Source: Ignelater luminosus
Taxonomy: Eukaryota > Arthropoda > Insecta > Coleoptera > Elateridae
Assembly: GCA_011009095.1 (NCBI GenBank)
Contig: VTPC01091223.1
Coordinates: 62,001-126,000, forward strand
Reading direction: 5' to 3'
DNA length: 64,000 nt
Each line of letters opens with the position of its first letter. The stretch's first letter is position 1. The notes under the pieces were generated by a model. It was not told the DNA's origin and did no database searches. It saw nothing but the letters and a program-made list of their open reading frames with translations. The translations under genes were made by a program, and so were the position numbers. Shown here one piece after another: positions 46,811 through 57,559 of the stretch.

Positions 46811-46849
46811 CAGACAATTATCACGAATTTAAAGAACACCACATCGGAT

Positions 46850-47290
46850 ACGATATGTAATTAACATGTGCGGACGATCTGGTGTTGCTAACATAGAGTA
46901 AGGGCAACCTAAAACTTCTGCTTTGCAAACTTAAAACACCATCTCAACAATACAACATGAGAATATCAGTAGAAAAAACACAAACGATGATCGTATCAGA
47001 CGATTAACCAGATGTAAGCTGGTCATAGACAAGAAAACCATAAGCACAAAAATTTAAATATTTGGGAGCAGACATAAAAAGTAGCAGATATATAACAGAC
47101 CACATATCACAAACCAATAAAGCATCAATGTCCTCAGGCTACCTCTAAAATATCGTTTGGCGTGACATACATGTATCGCTTATTTGTAGTAAAATTAAAA
47201 ATGATAAAACCTGCATTAGACCAAACGAGAGTCGTAACGACAAACCATAATGAGAACATCGAGAAACAGCTGGATCATCGCTGTCGCAGT
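46850..47290 (+). mobile_element. RTE-like LINE tail, copy 1
   Basis: CADDLVLLT near 46860 (normally YADDxxLL), MRISVEKTQTMIVSDD near 46960, KFKYLGADIKSSRYITDHI near 47055 and VWRD near 47155 follow in order. About 80 percent similar by eye to 60650-60890. Decayed. Confidence 0.75.
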
Positions 47291-47608
47291 TTTGGAACAG
47301 CGTCTTTAGTAAACAAACCGCTGTTTTTCCAGTTGTCACTCGGCAGAAATAAGTTTTACTATTTTCGCCAGCGGGTACCCAGTGGTTGATGGGGTGTTTT
47401 GTTGATCATAATAAAATCAAGGCGATTTATTGATTAACAAAGTTTGACAGTTTATATATACATTTTTTAAATTTTTATCGTTTTCTCGGGTTGCCTCCTT
47501 TACAACCCGATTGTATCTGAATGTTACCGTTTAGCCAATACACCCGCTGCAATTCATTAGTAGCAAATCACTGTGCTAGTGCTGGGGCTGACTGAACGGT
47601 TTCCATGA

Positions 47609-49560
47609 CACTTCATCGACAACTATTTCATCGACAGATACTTCATCGCACGTGGACATTTCCTTGACAAGAAATTCATCGACACACACTTCATTGATAC
47701 TTTATTAATAGTAATGATATAATAGAACACAAGATAGGTGAAAAGCCAAGTCGGACTACTAACTTTAACTGGTTCCCAGCACTCCTTGGCTATATTATAA
47801 TTGTGAATATGATTAAATATATAGGGGTACAATAATATTAACCGCAATTAATATTTCTGAATATCGAAATGGCAGGTAAGTCCCGAAGATACCAATCAAG
47901 ACCATTTTGACCATACCTTTCTATAATTCTGAGAATTCCATCAGAAGTAATACGGTATTTCTTCCGTCCAATGCAAACATCTCGTCCAGCAATGAATTGA
48001 GTGATGTTAAGGTCTTCAATATTTTGTGACTTCTTTAACATCTCAATAAAACTACAAATGCTTGGATGGTGACAGCCTACAAGGGAAGAAAACTTCTTAC
48101 ACCAACCTTCGATATAATTGTTCGCCTTCGGAAGACCAGCCAAGGTGCCTTAAAATTGGTTCCACATCTCAAGAGGAACCGATGGAGGCCTTCACCTATT
48201 TCCACGAGAAGGGCGTCCGATCCAGTTATCTTCAAAATAGTCCATTAATGGGCGAAGAATTTGTTCGTACTGCTGGTAATACTGTGAATCCGCAAGGTCT
48301 TGGAAGGATTTAATGACATCTTGAAGAGAAGTAAATGCCAAAAACATTGAAAGCAAAATCACCAATATTAGTATATTTTTCAGTAGATCAGAAGATCCTT
48401 GAATCTGCCGCCAGATATTGACCAAAGTGAAAGAAACAACCACGAAGTTGAATTCCATCGAAAATTTCAGCAAATGCTCCATATAACGTTGATTCTAAAT
48501 CTGTCATCACTTTTGTAGACTTTAGATCAGATTTCAAGTTCTTTAGTTGCTCTAGAACTTGCTTTTAGGTGGTGTTGATCTTGTTTGGGAGAAGAATGTA
48601 CATCAGAAGAATAACTGCATCAAACTTAATCGCATGAATTGTCTTTAGCTGCAGGAAAAGTGAAGGAGCTGTCTTGAAAAACCTATGATCAGAAAAAGAC
48701 CAGACTTCAAGATTTCTTTCCGTTGAAAAAAGGAGGGTTCGATTCAAGTCGCCTGCTCCACTTCCCAAAAGATGTTTTTGAATAATGAGCATCAATGATC
48801 AGTTTGCTAAGTGATATCCTTGTCCTCTTCCGAATTTGTTGCGCAGTCTTCGAAATTGCTGAAACTGATGTCAAAGCCGCTTAAACAGATTCCGAAATTC
48901 CTCCAGTAGCTTTGCCACTTATATGCTGCGGATTGTCATTTGTAGTCGATACCTTTTCTCTGACGATGGTCATGACTTAAGCCCGGAGGTTTTAGGTTTT
49001 TGCCTCCCATCAGTCTCGCACACGCGGCTATTGCAACGCATGCATTGCTTGTGATTCGGTCCGCGCGGCGGTATAACCTGCCTACATCGTTGGTGAGAGT
49101 TGATTTGAATTCCGACCGAAAACGTCCAGGCTATGGTCATGACCTTTGCTGCTCCAACTCTTCCTCCCCGTGGTAAATGGTTGTGCTTACTGTTTTCATG
49201 AACAATGGCGCTATTTTTGATAACAGCTCGTCCTTGGCATGCTCGAGTGAAATATTCTTCATATTTTCAATATGTTCTATCTTCTCGAGTTCTTTCCTTG
49301 CATAAATGAACCCGCTCTCCAAAAGTTACTGCTTGTTCTTGCTGCTGGTAACATATTCCAATGGCATTTTGATGATCACAAATCAGAAATTACAAAATTA
49401 AAAATTGGCGTTTGTTGTTGTCACACTGAACACGTGTGAGAAACTGACGCCTCCTATGGCGCTCATCAGTACAAAATGCGGCGTAAAGCACCACCTGCTG
49501 TGAAGTATACTAGCTTCTGTCGATGAAATAGTTGTCGATGATGTGTCTGTCGATGAACTG
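47609..49560 (-). mobile_element. MULE (Mutator-like) transposon, nearly full length
   Basis: Both ends carry TTCATCGACA-type repeats: left CTTCATCGACAACTATTTCA (47611), right CGATGAAATAGTTGTCGATG (49521), inverted to each other but offset by about 18 bases because units of TCATCGACA are repeated two to four times at each end. Between them lies one decayed minus-strand transposase. The repeated subterminal motif is the kind of site a MULE transposase binds. A clear 8-10 base target duplication was not found. Confidence 0.75.
47838..49367 (-). pseudogene. MULE transposase with FLYWCH-type start, decayed
   Basis: From the ATG at 49367: MPLEYVTSSKNKQ, a stop, then LLESGFIYARKELEKIE, resembling the start of a FLYWCH zinc-finger domain. 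Further on: LNRTLLFSTERNLEVWSFSD, RFFKTAPSLFLQLKTIHAIK and VILLMYILLPNKINTT near 48730-48590, MTDLESTLYGAFAEIF with the catalytic DFE-like acidic motif near 48500, CFFHFGQYL near 48440, LRPLMDYFEDNWIGRPSRGN near 48230, then NNYIEGWCKKFSSLVGCHHP near 48100. This is the standard MULE order. Several stops and frameshifts; inactive. Confidence 0.82.
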
Positions 49561-49569
49561 ATCCGTTAT

Positions 49570-50140
49570 GGGCTGAACGTGTCCATTAATGTTACTGTAT
49601 TGCACCATTTACAATAGTATATTGTACAACCAAGAGATGATGTTTGCGGCACGACGCCGATAACGGAATACTTCAATCCTACAAATGCGATATGGGAATT
49701 CCACTCGAGTTGTACTTTCTCTGCGACTACTAAACAAAATAATCTAATATCGTTTTTAAAGATTAGATTTCTGAAGTTAGCATATTTTTGTTTTGTAACT
49801 AATGAAGTCGTGCCGATTTTTCGTCAATGCTTCCTCATTGGTCAATTTACATTTACAAGTATGTGATTATGAAATCATATCAGTATCTATTCAGTGTGTG
49901 GATATGAAACATATTTATGCTGCTCTAGAATTGCCTAGTTTTCAATTTATTGAAACCTGAAAAAAGCAGGTGATTAATATGTAGAAGTAGAAAAAGTTCG
50001 CTTTGTATTTAAAAATTCATCAATGCCATGTATTGCCAGACTTATGTTAGAAAGGAACTGTATTTTAATGAACAACAGGCGTTTTCAATTTGATGTTGTG
50101 TACTCAATCGTACCGTATTTTCGCCGTATCAAAAAAAAAC
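49570..50140. other. Gene-free stretch
   Basis: Nothing recognised between the MULE and the next repeat. Confidence 0.35.
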
Positions 50141-50435
50141 GGCGACAAAAGAATAGTGATTATCTCCAGAACCTTTCAAGATGAGTATAGCAACCCTTAT
50201 ATTACTGAATTCGCCTTTAAAATCCCTATCGAGATATGGGGTCGTATAAAGGGTGTTCCATTTAAAAGAATTCAATATGGCGGTCGTATGAAAGAACAAT
50301 TGAAGATTTGTTATTAGTTATCTTCGCAAAACATGGCAAAATATATCTACTTTAAGCTCTCCAAATTTCATTTGTCTACCTCTTACCGTTTCTGCGGGGG
50401 TAGCGTGATTCCATACTTTTTAGCGACCCTGTATG
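50141..50435 (-). repeat. Single-arm copy of the GGGTCGCTAAAAAGTATGG family
   Basis: It matches the right arm of the palindrome at 59753-60646, sharing ATGGCGGTCGTA, GCAAAACATG, TCTTACCGTTTCTGCGGGGG and the end TTTTTAGCGACCCTGTATG. Confidence 0.75.
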
Positions 50436-50439
50436 TTTA

Positions 50440-52385
50440 TACGTATAAGTACAGATCTAAACCGTTCTGTACAGTTTCCAGCGCCAAATGGAAAGCACCT
50501 AACAATCAATGATGCTTTATTAAATGAACAACAAACTTTAATTCACTTTTTTTATGGATAACTCTGAATGTGGACGACGGGTTACAATCAGCTGTATTCT
50601 TGTTTTTGAATTTAAAAAGAGGATTCTATTTAAGTGTTGCTATTGCCACTATATTAAAGGAGATGTTGATTTAGTGCTAAAAGCATAAATAACTTATGTA
50701 TTTTAATAACACGTCAGGTAGTACTCATAATGATTTATTTAAAGAAAAGTATCAGTAATAGGAATTTCTTTTTATATTTTCTTGTCTTAGGTTTAATGAT
50801 AAACTCTGTGGAATGGAAACATTTTTTATATTAAAATCTGATATTTAGGAGCATAAATGAAATAGGTAATTTTATGCATAAGATGTCAACTATTAATTAA
50901 ATAAATTAATTATCCGTTAACGAGTGTAGAGCCACAGCCGTCTGTGTTGCGTCACCATGAAAAAACAAAAGTCGTAACCCGAAGTAAAATTATTTAAAAA
51001 TTATTATAAGTTGATCCGCCTCGGTTCGTGTATTTCAAATGGTGCGTTTTAAAATTGTTAAAGTTTCGGAATTTTGTCTAAAGTGTGTTAATGAAATCTT
51101 TGATTGATCAAACTAAAAGTATATTGTTCAACCTTCCGCCACTTAGAAAATTTGATAGGTGCCCACAGGTATAAAAAGATTTAAAAGTTGCGTTGGTGAT
51201 GCACACATGTTCAGTTGTTCTTGCTTTAATGGACACTTATTTTGCTAAATTAATAATTTCTGGTATGAATTCTTGCTGTTTTATGCTCGATTTGGGAATT
51301 TTCTATTAAAACTATCGTGGATTTTAGTTCATTTATAAAATTCTGATGCTTGTTCATATTATCCGGCATCACCCTTATTGTTGTAATAGTACTATAAACA
51401 GTTAGGAAAAAACGCATGATTCTGTTAGTGGTTAGGAAATTAACAATCTTTAGTTAGATTCTTGATAACATAACCAAAAGATATAATTATTTTTCTGAGT
51501 GTGGCAGTAAATAAAGTAATGAGAAATAGTAAAATGAGGTGAAATTTTGTTGCTACATAGCTCATATGTGTATAAAACATTTATAAGCTTTAATTTTTTT
51601 TAATGTTTAGTATAAATAACCTAAAAATTAACACTCAGCGGTTGAGTTGCTAGACCGTTTTCAAAACGTAAAGAACATGTACGTCATCATGCGCAGAAAT
51701 GAATTTTTTGTTCGGACGAGTCTATTTTGGTTGGCAAGGTGAGTACGCTTGCGTTCCGGTTTGCATAGGCGTCGGGTGTTGAATTAGTATTTCTTTATAG
51801 CTGTACATTTATATTCTATGTTATAATTTTTCATTGTTATTCTATACTATGAAATATTTAATTAGATATTAAACTGGGTAAAGTTTACTTAATAAATAAT
51901 AATTTTAATACTAAAAGTCTAAACACATACAGTGATGTGATAACTGTAGTATATCCATCCTCACTTTTATTTATTTGAATACATACCTTCATTAAAACGT
52001 AATTACTTAAGTTATCCTCGGCACAATAAAGAGAATTAATGCCTAATACATTGAAATAAAAAAAATTTTTGGTGTTACATGTATGTAAGAAGAAAATTTG
52101 TTTTTTTGATGGACGTGATATTACTTAACCTCGCTTACTGAAAATATTTATATTTGAGAAAACATAGTCAAAATTACGTAATCAGTAATTAAATTTACTT
52201 TTATGTTTGTTAACTCATTCAGATAAACGGTTTGAAATAGAATTAAACAATATCTTGATATAATTTTCTTTAATATTCATTTCTAAATCACTAAAATTAT
52301 AACTTTTTTTATTAACATATACCCCAGAAGAAAAATAAATTTTTGTGCTACCACTGGAAAAAGTTTTACGCGCACAGTAGCGATG
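50440..52385. other. Gene-free stretch
   Basis: AT-rich, no gene or clear repeat. Confidence 0.35.
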
Positions 52386-52387
52386 AC

Positions 52388-52606
52388 GTACAGTCTGCGC
52401 ATTATTAAATGAGACTGGAACAGAAGCATTTTTCAAAATTGTTTCTTTGCATTTTTTTTAAAACATAAAACTATTTTATAAAAATCAATCATTGTCTAGT
52501 TACTAATTTCATAGATATGTTGATTCATCTTTTAACTCGAAGATTCTGCAGATTTCTGCCAGGTATGCAGCAGCTCGAGTCTCATTTAATAATGCGCAGA
52601 CTGTAC
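52388..52606. repeat. Inverted repeat with perfect 29-base arms
   Basis: Positions 52388-52416 (starting GTACAGTCTGCGCATTATTA) and 52578-52606 are exact reverse complements, with 161 bases between. MITE-like, no coding content. Confidence 0.85.
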
Positions 52607-52609
52607 ATA

Positions 52610-54425
52610 CTCTTTACATTTTGAGACCGGTCTAACAATGCAGTCACAGGACGTTTACGTCGCATAAGTGACTAAAATGGACCTATCTAGCAAATTACAG
52701 AATAGACACCAATAGATAGTACAGTTTTTATAAGACTCATGATTTTTTTTGAAATGCATGGAAAAAATCTAAATAAATATTTACCGCCAGACTATGACGT
52801 CACTGTAACTAATCTCTACCTCCCAACATAGGATGTAGTTTTCTACTGTTTATTTGACACAATATAAAATAGGTTATTTCCATAATATTGTAAACATAAC
52901 CTCTGCTGTTTCTTTGAGCTTTCTATATCTGGAGAATTTGTAACTTTTGATCCGTATTTGCTAATTAATTATAATCGTCAAAGATATTTCAAAAACGTTT
53001 AGCACAATATTGTAATTAATAGTACAAACAGAGATTTTTTTAAAAATACTTGTAGCTAATATATTCGTGCTTCATATGTTTTTCTTAATTTGTAATAAAC
53101 AGGTGCTTGATCCGATATCTGAACATATTTCGGAGACAGGGGTCATTTAGGAGTTATAGTGATGTCACTATAAAGAAAAATTAAAATTAAATTTACTTTT
53201 CACATTAGGCAAACCGGAAATAAAAAATTATTTTAATTGATACGCGTATTCTGATTGATGCTTTCATACCCACTATAAAAAACCAAAAGTTTTGAAAAAT
53301 TGGAAAGGTTGGGTAACATGCATCATTTGAATTTTGTATATTAATTTCACGATTTCAGAAAAAAATGTAATGTGGAAGGTTTTTTTTTATATCACTCTTG
53401 TAATAAGAAATGCAAATTCAACTTTAATGCCTTTATTCTCTCTTATAAAATAATGAAGAAACAAACTTAGATGCGACCTCAGGTGTGATTTTTCTAACCT
53501 CTATATTGGACGTACAACTGCTTTTTGATTTTTGTGTTATTTGTGGGTGTTTCAGATTTTATTGTATTGTTCTTGCTTTCTTATCGTTCCAACACGTCCA
53601 GAAATCAATCTAAAATAATTCTTATGATTGGCAGCGTCACCATCAATCACTGACCTTCCCTAGAGGGAAAATCCCAACTCTGATGTGATCTCTAAACTTT
53701 TATAAGCTGTATTAAACGTCGTACGTGCTTGTTTTTAAGTTTTCTGTTATTCTTGTTTTTTGTCATAGCACACTCAAAAGTTGAAGTAAAACTTCACGTG
53801 AACGAACGAGAAACACTTTGTTTTGTGTCTTGACGACAATATAGTTTTTGTGTTTGGCAGCGCGATTATCGGTCATGATTTCTATATTTACCATTTTGTA
53901 AGTACAGTTTAATTGGAGCGATAATCTGTGCAGGTTTCATTTTTATCTTTTTATACAGGATGTTAAAAATGCGTGTGGGACTAATAAAAATAAGTAAAAA
54001 AGCTTATATGAACATGTGTTTAGAAATTCTCTCTAATAAAGAAATCAAAGACAAAACTACGCAAAATAGTAAACACCTAAGAGTAAAAGCATGCAGAAAA
54101 TCTCATCTCGATATCTCATCTTGTTCTTGAAATATTGAAAAACAAATTTTAAATAAAACTTTGACACTCCTATCTCGGAAATGGTGCGTTTCCGGACAAA
54201 TGTTTATTATGAGTTTTCTTACATATTTTCTTTATGTGTACTATACGCCCTTAGAATCTTCGATACTATTTTCTCTAACATTCTGTATACAGCTTCAATG
54301 TTACCGCGAATAGGTTTGAACATTATACGATCTCACCTTTGTGGAGTGAATTAAAATTCTTTAGCACGTCGTGATTTTGCCGCGTACATAAAGAGACAAT
54401 GGTAATTTTTTGGTGGAATTTTGTA
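52610..54425. other. Gene-free stretch
   Basis: No gene recognised. TTTTTATACAGGATGTT near 53950 resembles the end of dispersed short insect elements. Confidence 0.35.
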
Positions 54426-54462
54426 GTTCTTCTAGAGACAAACGATAACCTTTCTGGAATAT

Positions 54463-54487
54463 ATGGAAAAGCCCATCATAGTTCACG
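54463..54487 (+). CDS. Possible first coding exon A (MEKPIIVH)
   Basis: ATG at 54463 opens MEKPIIVH plus one base, followed directly by a strong donor GTAAGT at 54488 (phase 1). A near-copy with the same phase lies 285 bases downstream. No continuation could be identified in the window and no family is recognised. The sequence could be chance similarity in non-coding DNA. Confidence 0.3.
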
Positions 54488-54747
54488 GTAAGTTAGTAAA
54501 ATCTTGCTGTTTTGTATTTACAAATCTTACGAAAATTCATAACCTAAAAGCACAGAAATCACTTCATACATTGACAACTCATGTTTACTTAAAAAGTTGA
54601 CCCAACTAACAGACTTGTAACCTAAAAATATGTATTTAGAGACTTTTAGCAAAAATCTAAAGTATACTGTTACAAAGATACCATACCAAGGTTTACTCTG
54701 AATTCTATAATATTGAAATAGACTATATCTTTTTAGTTTTCCTGAAA

Positions 54748-54781
54748 ATGGAACGCGTGAGGAGACCTGTCATCGTTCAAG
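54748..54781 (+). CDS. Possible first coding exon B (MERVRRPVIVQ)
   Basis: ATG at 54748 in a good context (AAAATGG) opens MERVRRPVIVQ plus one base, followed by the donor GTGAGT at 54782. It aligns with exon A as ME(xxx)P(I/V)IV(H/Q), three codons longer, same exit phase. The intron starts are also alike (GTRAGTYARTAAAATYTT), as expected of a tandem exon duplication. A pyrimidine-rich AG (54735-54736) lies just upstream, so it might also be spliced in as an internal exon. Confidence 0.3.
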
Positions 54782-54799
54782 GTGAGTCAATAAAATTTT

Positions 54800-55475
54800 A
54801 CTATTGTAAATTTTTTGCACACAATGAAACATATGTAATTCTGTATATAAAATCAATTATTTTACTATGTAAAGCTTAATTTTAAGCAGTGTTAATAATG
54901 CCTACTCATAATTGACAATTATCGGTCGTTGAAACGATCTAGAAACTAATAGAATCTATAGAATTTAAAACCAATGGTTGAGATTGCTTAGAGTTTTATT
55001 TATTCTCAAAATATCTAGAAGACTGTGCCTTGTAATAATGCTGTTGTAGATTGAAATAGGTCGACTTGTCATATCCGCGTTTTTCAAAAAATTTAAAAAC
55101 CTAGGCTAGATACACACTTCCTGTATTTTATTAGATAATTGAAATTTTTATGAAATTCTGAATACAGCATAGTTGTTAGTTTTTCAATTACCAATAAATA
55201 AGGTCGTAGCAATAAAAATTAAACTACCACAAGTAGGCTTTGCAAATGCGAAACGAAAAAATATTTTTTATTTAAAAGTACATCAGAAAAGGGGAGCGTA
55301 ATTACTATTATTAAATAACAAAAACGCAATTAACAAAATAATATTGTACACAACTATAGAAATTGTTCAAAGCAGGGCTGGCTTAGAAAAATTGGGTGCC
55401 CTAGGCTAAAAACAATCTGGATATGCTGTGAAGTACATGTAAAGTATTTTGAAAATTCCTTATGCGCTAGGTCAG
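54800..55475. other. Gene-free stretch
   Basis: Nothing recognised. Confidence 0.3.
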
Positions 55476-55477
55476 TC

Positions 55478-55712
55478 TAGTGTGCCTTGATATTGGTTTA
55501 CTAAATGTCATTTTGCTAATGGGTAGAGTGGTGCCACACTTGTCAAACAAGAGAGACAAAAATATACGTTAGCTCTCTACTCGCTATTTTAACAGTAAAT
55601 TCTTCTAACGTAACGCTAAGGTATATTTTTGTCTCTCTTGCTTGACAAGTGGCACCACTCTACCCATTAGCAAAATGACATTTAATAAAACAATATCAAG
55701 GCACACTAGGTC
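55478..55712. mobile_element. 235-base hairpin MITE with about 100-base arms
   Basis: CTAGTGTGCCTTGATATTGG at 55478 onward through CATTTTGCTAATGGGTAGAG and GAGAGACAAAAATATAC pairs with the inverted copy ending at 55712. The arms differ at only a few positions, the loop is about 30 bases, and no gene is carried. Confidence 0.85.
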
Positions 55713-55714
55713 AG

Positions 55715-56625
55715 ACTACTGAATAATATGACTTCAAAGCCTACTTTTGACAATCTTATTATTACTGTTCCGATCTTATTTATTGGTCAATTGAAAAAAT
55801 AAGAATTACTGTGTATTCAGAATTTTTAAATCATTTTACTTATCGAATAAAATATAAGGTCTTCCATTTAAAAATCTTATTTTTAAAATCGCCGGTTTTT
55901 TGTTTTAGCGGTAATGGTATTTTATCTTAGACCGCTGGTAAGAGAGCAAGAAGCTATTTAATCCAAGTTTCTAAATCTTTTGAAAAACTTTATTCTGACA
56001 AATTTATGAGTATGTAATGAAAGGCCTAACACACTGTACAATACAAAATCTATTTATATTAACGACATGTGAGCAGCTCAAACTGCTAGAAATTCTCGAA
56101 TAGATGGCGTTTTGAAACAATCCCTAAACTTAAGTGTTGTTATACCACCCATTTTACGTTAAACTATAAATCATTTAAAATATAAAACTCTCTTAAAGGT
56201 ATTTTAGATTCTATATTACAATTTGTTGCGCTGGAACTGTAATCTATTATTTGCATGTTAACAGCAGTGTTGCTAATCCAAATACTGCTAATTTCTCACA
56301 ATTACAGACCAAATTTTCCGCTATTTCCCACCACATGGAAATTTTATCTTAAAAATCAAAAGCAGCCTTATTTATTAATACTTTTATTACACAACAGTCA
56401 GACAAAAACAGAAATTTGCTCAAAAATAAGCATTGCCATACACTTTACATTAGCTGATAAGCAATGCTTACCAGGAATTGGCAAGTATAACGGTTAAAGG
56501 AGATCACTGAAACAATAACTTAAAACTTTTCTTTCATTATGTAGCTATCATTAAAGCTTAGGTTTTATGCAAAACGCATATTGTAGACACCTATACGAGA
56601 AGCTTTATTAGCTAAATTAAAAAAA
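55715..56625. other. Gene-free stretch
   Basis: Only a small open frame at 56255-56497 without recognisable features. Confidence 0.3.
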
Positions 56626-56629
56626 AATG

Positions 56630-57060
56630 AAAAGGAGACATTCAAATTAGATTTATGTCAGGTCATGTTTGCATCGAACACACCGTTAAATAAGATAAGT
56701 AATCCTAGTATTGAGACCTTTCTTAAGAAATACTGTAAAAGAAGCATTCCGAATGAAAGCACTTTAAGACAAAAAACCGTGGGTCAATGTTATACCGAAA
56801 CTATATCCAGAATGACGACACGTTGAGAAATTTCATTTATGTGTTTTCGATGAAACGACAGATATATGTGGTAGCAAATTTATTAATTGGTATTTTATCT
56901 GAAAATTCTGCAACCAAACCTTATTTAATTGCTGTCAAAGAATTTGAGAAAACGAACAATGTAAAATTCTCTTTTTCTTCTGTTTGGGGCATGGGGCAAA
57001 TACTAATTTTTCGATATCTATCTGTACGTATGGCTTAGATTAACGTAAATGAGAAATAAA
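56630..57060 (+). mobile_element. hAT-like transposase relic (CGGBP/DUF659-type)
   Basis: Frames read in order: SNPSIETFLKKYCKRSIPNE and STLRQKTVGQCYTETISRM near 56700-56810, DETTDICG near 56845 (normally DExTD, the first catalytic Asp region), and NLLIGILSENSATKPYLIAV with EFEKTNN near 56880-56960. Only the middle part is present; stops and frameshifts occur. Domesticated copies of this kind exist in animals, but this one is broken. Confidence 0.65.
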
Positions 57061-57064
57061 TACA

Positions 57065-57555
57065 TTAAAATACGTAAAAGCTTCGTGAAAGCACTGCTGT
57101 CTCCATGTCCAGGCTGTCAATTAATTTGTTTGTTTTCTATTTCTGTTGTATGACTAAAGACAAAACGAAAAGATAAATTGTGACGTCATCCCATAAGAGT
57201 AGTAAAATTTCAAGTATACCTTGATACAGTCAGTGTATACTAAACTAAGTCTCGGTCTGCCTCTATAAAGTACGCACTTAAAACTTTTGCCTTAGAGAAT
57301 CTCTTAGTCTTAGCATAGCATTTAAACATTTCGCTCAGGAACAGACATGAGTAATTGACTTAAGACCCCATGTTTTCTTTTGCTAGTCTGAAGTGCTGCC
57401 AATTTCAGCAACATCATGATGGCAGAAGGTGTTCTATACTTTTTTTGAGGAGGAGGGCTATATTTATTCTATAGTTTTGTTCTGCCGGATGTGCACGTTG
57501 CATAATGTTTTTAAATTACTCTTTAACGCAGCTATGAGCACCTCTGCCTTCGTTG
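57065..57555. other. Gene-free stretch
   Basis: Nothing recognised. Confidence 0.3.
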
Positions 57556-57559
57556 TTTT

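Noticed and set aside
48062-48313. Plus-strand frames within the MULE
   Set aside because: Antisense to the transposase C-terminus, which has clear family motifs.
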